A DNA stretch of 5,274 nucleotides, taken from positions 1-5,274 of the forward strand of contig JAIRZX010000100.1 in NCBI GenBank assembly GCA_031267005.1, written 5' to 3'. A program made the position numbers and the translations under genes. This DNA is from Deltaproteobacteria bacterium. Its GTDB lineage: Bacteria; Desulfobacterota; Desulfarculia; Adiutricales; Adiutricaceae. Shown here in pieces: positions 1-4,200 of the stretch; positions within the stretch are counted from its first letter, which is position 1, and every line of letters begins with the position of its first letter. The notes beneath the pieces are model-generated. The model was not told the DNA's origin, made no database searches, and saw only the letters and a program-made list of their open reading frames with translations.

Positions 1-15
1 TGTTGGCACGGACAC
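1..15 (-). CDS. Possible 5' end of a gene cut by the left edge
   Basis: Only five codons would lie inside the window: GTG followed by Ser, Val, Pro and Thr. The case rests on what precedes them. A near-perfect Shine-Dalgarno sequence, TTAAGGAGG, lies 10 bases before this GTG, and a good promoter -10 box lies about 120 bases upstream in the same direction. A TTG at 23-21 is also possible but is only 2 bases from the Shine-Dalgarno, which is too close. A second in-frame GTG lies at 9-7. No product can be named. Its orientation matches the rest of the window. Confidence 0.35.
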
Positions 16-25
16 TGTTGCAACG

Positions 26-34
26 CCTCCTTAA
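26..34 (-). promoter_or_regulatory. Strong ribosome binding site (TTAAGGAGG)
   Basis: Read on the minus strand this is TTAAGGAGG, almost fully complementary to the 3' end of bacterial 16S rRNA. It is much closer to consensus than the AGGTGGA site in front of the 699-residue gene. It decides the proposed GTG start at 15-13, with a 10-base spacer. The spacer contains the 8-base palindrome GTTGCAAC at 17-24. Confidence 0.5.
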
Positions 35-134
35 CAACACTCTAAACTGGATCCGCCTGCGGCGCAAAAGGCCCTTCGCCCCGCCACCGGGGGCCCGAAA
101 AGCCCCGCTGCCCCTGCCGGAGCCGACGTTTCCG

Positions 135-164
135 AGTATATCATGATCGCCAATCGTCAACCAA
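135..164 (-). promoter_or_regulatory. Candidate sigma-70-type promoter for the left-edge gene
   Basis: Read on the minus strand, the -10 box TATACT occupies 140-135, one base from TATAAT. A -35 candidate TTGGTT (164-159) is 18 bases upstream. The better-looking TTGACG (160-155) is only 14 bases away, which is too close for standard spacing. The stretch 134-170 is AT-richer than its surroundings. Transcription would start near 128 and give a leader of about 110 bases before the proposed GTG. The -10 box is good; the -35 choice is uncertain. Confidence 0.4.
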
Positions 165-799
165 ACGTCCCCAACCGTTATGGCCGCTCCTCCCTCCCCG
201 CCGCTTCCGGGGTCTAGCCCCCGCCGGAACGGCTTGAAGGGGAAGCCCCCGAACCGGCCCGCTCCCGGGGGAAGCGGCAAACTAAACTCGAGCCGCTCCT
301 CCCGGCGGGGAGGCCGAGAAGGAAAGCGGGGCTCGGGGGCGCGGGCCGGAAGAACGGGGTCGGCTAAAGGGAAGCTAACAAGCTAACGCCCGGGTAAAAC
401 TGCTTCGTCCGCTCGCGGGGCGACAAAGGCAGGAACCGGCCCCTGTCACGGAGCCGCCATGGGGAGCGAGCCGGGAGAAGGCGGGCGGGGGGCTCCCCAA
501 CCGGCTCAAGGCGTGCGGGGTACCACGCAACCGGACCTCCGGTACCGGCGGGAGTACCCGTTGGAGGGTTGCCGAACGGCCGGGCCCCGTACCAAACCGG
601 GTCCGGCCCGTCCGCCGCGAATTGCTCCCTGGACCAACCCGGCCCGCCGGCTGCCAGCGGCTGATCCCAGGCAGCCGCGCACGCGCGGCACGCGCCCGCG
701 AGTCGATTCGCAGTCCCGCTCGCCGCCTTGACGGGTCGCCTCCAGCGCCATATCTCCCATACCCGCAAAAGCCCTGCGGACGACATGGCTCCTCATGAG
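165..799. other. GC-rich stretch of 635 bases without a supported gene
   Basis: Several frames are open here, but they translate to Arg/Pro/Gly-rich strings typical of GC-rich non-coding DNA, and no ribosome site precedes them. One patch on the minus strand (about 670-500) reads more like protein. It contains WSREQFAADGPDPVWYG, with mixed residues and mostly G/C third positions. It lies in a 140-codon frame (786-364) whose ends are not convincing. It may be a further part of the decayed paralogue to its right or a remnant of another gene. An 8-base direct repeat AAGCTAAC occurs at 372-379 and 380-387. A 7-base inverted repeat (GCCGCGC) lies at 674-680 and 683-689. Confidence 0.4.
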
Positions 800-1155
800 T
801 TGCCGCGAAGCCCCGCGCGGGCCCCCGCCAGCACGGCGGGAGGTTTGGGCGCAAGGGGCCTGCGGCATGTGCGCCCGCCACGCCCCGTCCAGGGGGACGG
901 ATCTCGGCGCGGCACCCTCTTGAGGGGTTAGAGAGTGTCCCCTACGGCCAGGATCCCCAACCTCACGTCCCCCGCCTCGGACTAGCCGCCCCAAAGGATC
1001 GCCCGCGCGGGATCCGCCCCCCTGGGGAAGGCATCGTCTGCGGCGCCCGAGACGGGGGCCGGAGGCGCCGGGCCGGGGAAGGCGCGACCGCGGGCGGACT
1101 CGGGGAGGCTGTCCTTGAAGCTTTGGGCAATCTCTCGGACGAAGGCTGACGGCAA
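800..1155 (-). pseudogene. Decayed paralogue of the 5' end of the 699-residue repeat-domain gene
   Basis: From a TTG at 1155 the frame gives 57 residues (beginning LPSAFVREIAQSFKDSLPES) and stops at TAG 984-982. This aligns with the N-terminus of the intact gene (MPHSTLFEIADAFRAGLPAS): about 15 of the first 31 residues are identical, then GADP matches after a one-residue shift. Past the stop the same frame still aligns (SEAGDVRLGILAVGDTL against SDSGDGTRGLVVTADAL) and ends at a TAA (930-928). The two stops replace Glu57 (GAG) and Tyr75 (TAC) of the intact protein, each by one base. A one-base deletion then shifts the match to another frame (SVPLDGAWRA against SLPLDEVVSA). After a further loss of roughly 44 bases, AVLAGARAGLRGN resembles the end of the first domain. 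The AGGTGGA ribosome site keeps the same 6-base spacing. Domains 2-4 are not detected. The homology is clear up to about 880; the left limit is approximate. Confidence 0.8.
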
Positions 1156-1230
1156 GTTCCACCTGCCTCAAGAAGCCTTATCGGGCCCCCTCCGGGATTC
1201 CCGTCCGCCGACTTGCCCTTGCGGGGTTCA

Positions 1231-1263
1231 CGCTGCCTAAAACTTATTTTTTTTCTGGCAGCG
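1231..1263. repeat. Inverted repeat (CGCTGCC/GGCAGCG) around a T8 tract
   Basis: CGCTGCC at 1231-1237 is matched by GGCAGCG at 1257-1263, a perfect 7-base inverted repeat. The 19-base AT-rich loop contains eight T (1247-1254). The T run lies inside the loop rather than after the stem, so this is not a standard intrinsic terminator on either strand. It borders the AT-rich tandem repeat to the right and may belong to the same inserted or degraded element. Confidence 0.45.
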
Positions 1264-1272
1264 CCATCCTTA

Positions 1273-1316
1273 TTCCGTATTCAGTGGAATTTTCTTCCGT
1301 ATTCAGTGTAATTTTC
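1273..1316. repeat. Tandem pair of 22-bp AT-rich repeats
   Basis: Two head-to-tail 22-base copies (1273-1294 and 1295-1316) start with TTCCGTATTCAGTG and end in AATTTTC. They differ at one base (G1287 against T1309). Together with the T8 tract they form the only AT-rich island in the window. Short tandem repeats of this kind, with TATTCAGTG followed by AATTTT, resemble the multiply repeated ends of IS21-family insertion sequences as I remember them. No istA or istB gene is present, so this could at most be an orphan end. Protein-binding repeats in the trailer of the intact gene are the alternative. Confidence 0.6.
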
Positions 1317-1414
1317 GCTTTATCGCGGGCCGGAGGCAAGGAGCGGAGCCGGCGTCCGGCATCGGCGCAGCATATCGAGCGCCGTATCGGCAGGGGCGGC
1401 CGGAGACGGGGGGG

Positions 1415-1433
1415 CCCGGCAGGGACGGCCGGG
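1415..1433 (-). terminator. GC-rich hairpin just after the 699-residue gene
   Basis: On the minus strand, 10 bases after the stop codon, CCCGGC - 7-base loop - GCCGGG forms a perfect 6-bp stem. No T tract follows; a C run does. It may act as a weak or protein-assisted terminator or protect the mRNA 3' end. In DNA of this GC content such a stem can also arise by chance. Confidence 0.3.
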
Positions 1434-1442
1434 AGGCGGGGC

Positions 1443-3542
1443 CTACAGGCGCAACCCGGCCAGGGAGCGCAACGCTTCGGCGATCTTCTCGAGATCGCGC
1501 CCTTCCAGCGAGGATAGCTCGGCAACCTTGTAGCCGTTAAACAAGATCACCCCTTTATCGACCGCCACTTCGGGTACAGGGGGCCCGAACGGGGCGCAGA
1601 CGGGCGGGATTTTCTCCTGGAAGAAAAAGACGCGGTCGCGCGTGGCCAGGAGCCGCTGTTTTTCGAAGCGCTTGTTCGCGCTGGCCGCGATGAACAGGAT
1701 CTCGTCAGGGGCTGTTCCCCAGGCGTACCCGTTCACGGCCTCGCTGACCAAGCCCTCGGGCAGATCCGGGTAAACGCCGACGCCGGGCACGAAGCTCAAA
1801 AGGCCCGCGAGCCAGTCTGCTACCCCCTGCCCGTAAATCCCCCCCGGCGGGGGCAGGAACGCGGCCTTGTCGGGAGCGACCTTGGAAATAAGCTTGTCAA
1901 AAAGCCCCGGCTTGGGCGGAAGCTCCAACCCGCGGACCCTCGCCCACAGGCCGACCAAATAATTCAGAGCCTTGGTTGCGGCTACGGGATAGGCCAGGCC
2001 AAGCTCGCCGGTGCCCGCGAATTTCCTGGCCCCGCTCGGCCGATAGCAGTGGATTTCGTTCAACAGCGAGAAGGTCGAGAAGTTCGGGTGGGGAGGGGCG
2101 AAAGACACCCATGCCGGCTTTCCCTCGAATCCCGAGGACCAGGCTTTGTCGCGGGTAGCCAGGATGCCGGAGCCCCCGCCCCCCAATAGCGAGCTGTCCA
2201 CGAGAAAGAGGACATCATCCATCCTGGCTCCGAAGGCGTAGGAGCCCAACGCCGCCTCCAGCCTTTTCGGGCGGATGCCCGGCTTTACCCAGGCCTTTTC
2301 GAGCTTCCCGAAAATGGACGCCAGCCGGAACAGGATCCCGGCTTCGGGGTCGGGCCCGTCGTCCGCGGGCGGGATGGCGCCGGAGGCCCCTTCCTCAATT
2401 CCGCCCAAGAAATTAAGGGCCCGCGCCACCGCCGCCGCCCTGGTCTCCCCGATCCTGCCCAGATCCGCCAGGTAGCTCCCCCCGACCGCTATGGCAGCCC
2501 GTACGGCCCGGGCGGCGCCGACGCCGGGGCCCAAGGGGGAGCAGGCCGGAGGCGACCCGGATTCCTTGGCGTACGCCGCGCCGCGGGTGGCGAGCAGCCC
2601 GTCCTCGGCGGACCCCAGGCGGGTCGAGTCGACGAGGAAGAGCGTCTCCATCCTGCCGACCCCCCGCGCGTAGGAGCCCAGGGCCCCGTCCAGCTTGGCG
2701 GGCGGGATGTCGGGCTTTACCCACACGCTCTTGGCGCCCGCCAGGATCGCGGATAAGCCTTGCAAGAGCTTCGCTTCGGATCGCTCCGGGGGACCGGCCG
2801 CGCCGGGCCGGGAAACGGCCTGCCCGCCTGGCGGACATTCCTCCCGAGGCCCGCGTCCGTCCCGCTCGGCGGGCTGCCGTCCCGGAAGAGGGGCCTGGGC
2901 GCCCTGCGGGCCGGACGGAGGAGCCGTCCCTGCCTCCGCCCGGGCGGCGGGCGAAACCCCTCCGCCCTGCCGGGCCGACGGATCCGGCAGGGCCGGAGAA
3001 CCAGGCCGGGACTGGGGATACGGCCGTGCCTGCGGATCAGGCCGGGACTGGGGATACGGCCGTGCCTGCGGATCCGGCCGGGACTGGGGTTCCGGCACGG
3101 CCGACGGCCCTGCCTCGGCCGACGGGGGATTCCTCCAAGCCTTCCGGAGCTCCGCCAGCCCGGACGCCGCGCGCGCTACCGCCTCGGCGGCCTCGGCGTC
3201 CAGCTTTTCGAAAGGGTAGAAGGGCCTCCCGTTCACGAGAAGGATCCGGCCTTCCGAAGACGCCGAAACGACTTCGTCCAGCGGCAGGCTGATGGCCGGC
3301 ATGAACACCCCGGAGGCGTAGAGCGCGTCGGCGGTAACCACCAGCCCCCGCGTGCCGTCCCCCGAGTCGGACTCGTCCACGAGCACGGCCGTCCAGTTAG
3401 GGTCGGCGCCGGCCGCGAATGTCCCGATGGCCCTGCGGAGCCGGTCGGCAGGTACCGGCCCGGCGAAGGCGACGCCCGCGGCGGACGCGGGCAGGCCCGC
3501 CCTGAAAGCGTCGGCTATTTCGAAAAGGGTCGAGTGCGGCAT
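1443..3542 (-). CDS. Four-repeat domain protein, 699 residues, family not recognised (PH-like repeats suspected)
   Basis: The protein has four diverged copies of one domain, at about 20-136, 256-383, 402-538 and 568-699. Each opens with an ungapped 22-residue block (24-45, 273-294, 417-438, 588-609), for example VWVKPDIPPAKLDGALGSYA and AWVKPGIRPKRLEAALGSYA. Next come a hydrophobic strand and a turn (LFLVDSTRLGSAEDGLLATR at 301-320, LFLVDS...GILATR in copy 3, LLATRDRVFF in copy 4). A later strand often has an NG turn (LLVNGRPF at 101, ILFNGYKV at 666), and an Ala/Leu-rich helix closes each copy. Strands followed by a C-terminal helix and a 'dGlllT...Y' turn recall bacterial PH-like domains; that is inference. 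Residues 137-255 form a Pro/Arg/Gln linker. There is no signal peptide, membrane segment or catalytic motif, so a cytoplasmic scaffold or binding protein is likely. The ATG at 3542 is chosen because AGGTGGA precedes it and homology begins there. The 46 codons upstream are Arg/Pro-rich and belong to a duplicated leader. Copy 4 has lost the VD motif (IAAS) and copy 1 is the most distant. Confidence 0.88.
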   Translation of the reverse strand: MPHSTLFEIADAFRAGLPASAAGVAFAGPVPADRLRRAIGTFAAGADPNWTAVLVDESDSGDGTRGLVVTADALYASGVFMPAISLPLDEVVSASSEGRILLVNGRPFYPFEKLDAEAAEAVARAASGLAELRKAWRNPPSAEAGPSAVPEPQSRPDPQARPYPQSRPDPQARPYPQSRPGSPALPDPSARQGGGVSPAARAEAGTAPPSGPQGAQAPLPGRQPAERDGRGPREECPPGGQAVSRPGAAGPPERSEAKLLQGLSAILAGAKSVWVKPDIPPAKLDGALGSYARGVGRMETLFLVDSTRLGSAEDGLLATRGAAYAKESGSPPACSPLGPGVGAARAVRAAIAVGGSYLADLGRIGETRAAAVARALNFLGGIEEGASGAIPPADDGPDPEAGILFRLASIFGKLEKAWVKPGIRPKRLEAALGSYAFGARMDDVLFLVDSSLLGGGGSGILATRDKAWSSGFEGKPAWVSFAPPHPNFSTFSLLNEIHCYRPSGARKFAGTGELGLAYPVAATKALNYLVGLWARVRGLELPPKPGLFDKLISKVAPDKAAFLPPPGGIYGQGVADWLAGLLSFVPGVGVYPDLPEGLVSEAVNGYAWGTAPDEILFIAASANKRFEKQRLLATRDRVFFFQEKIPPVCAPFGPPVPEVAVDKGVILFNGYKVAELSSLEGRDLEKIAEALRSLAGLRL
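3005..3100 (-). repeat. 36-bp tandem repeat in the linker of the 699-residue protein
   Basis: Units start at 3005, 3041 and 3077, each with GCCGGGACTGGGG. The first two are nearly identical over 36 bases and the third is partial and diverged. On the coding strand the unit encodes PQSRPDPQARPY, so copy-number change keeps the frame. The repeats fall at about residues 150-180 in a disordered linker between domain copies 1 and 2. Their Pro/Gln/Tyr composition recalls the Gln-rich region of the upstream gene. Confidence 0.85.
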
Positions 3543-3543
3543 G

Positions 3544-3551
3544 CTCCACCT
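3544..3551 (-). promoter_or_regulatory. Ribosome binding site AGGTGGAG that decides the ATG at 3542
   Basis: The minus strand reads GGGCAGGTGGAGC and then ATG. AGG is followed by a 6-base spacer. The same GCAGGTGGA with the same spacing stands before the decayed copy at 1155 (start codon TTG). A worn version, AGGGTAGGCGGTGGCG, occurs near 3957-3942. This conservation supports translation starting at 3542 and not at an upstream in-frame ATG. Confidence 0.65.
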
Positions 3552-3571
3552 GCCCTGAAAAGGCCGCGCGA

Positions 3572-3587
3572 GGGCCGAAGGCGGCCC
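3572..3587 (-). promoter_or_regulatory. Perfect hairpin in the leader of the intact gene
   Basis: GGGCCG (3572-3577) pairs with CGGCCC (3582-3587) around a 4-base loop. On the minus strand it ends about 20 bases before the ribosome site, so it would sit in the mRNA leader if transcription starts upstream. The corresponding place in the other copy (3978 onward) keeps GGGCCGAAGG, but the right arm is CAACCC and the stem is broken. A regulatory role is not shown. Confidence 0.35.
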
Positions 3588-3769
3588 GAGCCGGTCCCTG
3601 AAACGACCGGGAAGGCCAGTTAAAGGCCGGAAAGCCCCGCGGAGGCGCGAAGGGGCGTGAACGGCCCGCCGGGAAGACATTCGGAAAGGTTCCGAAACCC
3701 TGCGCGAAAGACCGGCGGGCTTGGGGGCCTGCCGCCCCGGCAGTCGCCTGGGAGTGCGAAGCGGGGAGA

Positions 3770-3790
3770 CCCGACGTTCCCCTCGTCGGG
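3770..3790 (-). terminator. Hairpin after the collapsed remnant gene
   Basis: CCCGACG (3770-3776) and CGTCGGG (3784-3790) form a perfect 7-bp stem with a 7-base loop. It lies about 23 bases after the right boundary of the duplicated trailer, where the lost gene's stop codon would be. No T tract follows on the minus strand. It may be a fossil terminator. The equivalent site behind the Gln-rich gene is not a perfect stem. Confidence 0.3.
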
Positions 3791-3812
3791 AAGACGGCTT
3801 GCCGGGCGGAGC

Positions 3813-3957
3813 CGCCGACGCCTCCTCCGAAGGCGCCTTCGCCTGAGAGCCCGGAGCGGAACTCCCGCCCTCAGGCTCCCCCTTCTGACAGGAATTACCA
3901 GCGGCTCGCCCGCAACCGCCTCAGCGTTGGAGACCGGAGCCGCAGGCGCCACCGCCT
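3813..3957 (-). pseudogene. Collapsed remnant resembling the tail of the Gln-rich gene
   Basis: On the minus strand a worn ribosome site (AGGGTAGGCGGTGGCG) is followed by APVSNAEAVAGEP, which resembles SAPQAEAVGEEPP near residue 294 of the Gln-rich protein. After a frame change it reads EPEGGSSAPGSQAKAPSEEA, resembling EEPPAPASQAAAEDDPAAP of the same protein. At the DNA level 3840-3861 matches 4339-4360 at 18 of 22 bases. The distance from this block to the trailer is 27 bases here and 138 bases in the intact gene, so the acidic-tail codons are largely missing. The remnant would thus join a leader directly to a tail, as after a large internal deletion. The similarity is in low-complexity sequence, so confidence is moderate. 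Confidence 0.5.
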
Positions 3958-4199
3958 ACCCTGGAAATTAAGCGCAAGGGCCGAAGGCAACCCAAGTCAG
4001 GCCCCAGAAAGCCCGAGAAGAGCGGCGAAGGACGGAAACACCCGAGAGGGCAGGAAGGCACGGGAGAAGGCCCCGCAATCTCAACCGAACGGGAGGCGAC
4101 GCGGTTTTAGGCCTGTTACCGCGGCATGTAGCCTGCGGGTACGAAGCGGCGAGACTCGGCGCAACCCTTTTCGGGAACACGGCTTGTCGGAAGCCGCAG
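3951..4199 (-). repeat. Duplicated leader/trailer sequence, copy behind the Gln-rich gene
   Basis: This is the partner of 3551-3812. Its right end starts directly after the stop codon of the Gln-rich gene and its left end carries the degraded AGGGTAGGCGGTGG ribosome site. Shared blocks are CGAAGCGG (4142 and 3757), CGGGAA.ACGGCTTG (4172 and 3787) and GGGCCGAAGGC (3978 and 3572). This copy has more A and T and fewer perfect stems. No gene lies in it; its open frames are Arg-rich. Confidence 0.65.
4180..4196 (-). terminator. Hairpin immediately after the Gln-rich gene
   Basis: On the minus strand CGGCTT - CCGAC - AAGCCG forms a perfect 6-bp stem, four bases after the stop codon. TGTT and then CCCGAAAAGGG follow. 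There is no long T tract. The duplicated copy keeps a shorter version (CGGCT...AGCCG at about 3796-3815). It is a possible terminator or mRNA-end stem. Confidence 0.35.
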
Positions 4200-4200
4200 C

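Larger units (their letters stand above)
3551..3812 (-). repeat. Duplicated leader/trailer sequence, copy nearest the intact gene
   Basis: This stretch aligns in blocks with about 3951-4199. The best block is 3757-3806 against 4142-4191, with 39 of 50 bases identical without gaps; GCCGC then matches again after a 3-base insertion. A second block begins with GGGCCGAAGGC at 3572 and at 3978 and stays alignable for about 30 bases. The middle is poorly conserved. In the other copy the right end abuts the stop codon of the Gln-rich gene. Here the left end leads into the ribosome site of the intact gene. It is therefore a former intergenic region, duplicated with the genes around it. Confidence 0.65.

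Noticed and set aside
506..1171. 221-codon frame on the minus strand as a real gene
   Set aside because: The composition is Arg/Gly/Pro-heavy, and family homology in this interval needs two other frames. Only SVPLDGAWRA falls in it, as part of the pseudogene.
1231..1263. Intrinsic terminator for the intact gene
   Set aside because: The T8 run is inside the loop on the plus strand, and on the minus strand the stem is not followed by a T tract.
1244..1525. 93-codon minus-strand frame ending in ...MALPEKK
   Set aside because: It overlaps the 3' end of the intact gene in another frame. The protein-like end comes from the AT-rich 22-bp repeats, whose length is not a multiple of three.
2760..3623. 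287-codon plus-strand frame opposite the intact gene
   Set aside because: It is an antisense shadow of GC-rich coding DNA, dominated by Arg, Gly and Pro, with no ribosome site.
3543..3680. N-terminal extension of the 699-residue protein by 46 codons to an ATG at 3680
   Set aside because: The extra residues are Arg/Pro-rich, lie inside the duplicated leader and have no ribosome site. The homologous dead copy starts at the position equivalent to 3542.
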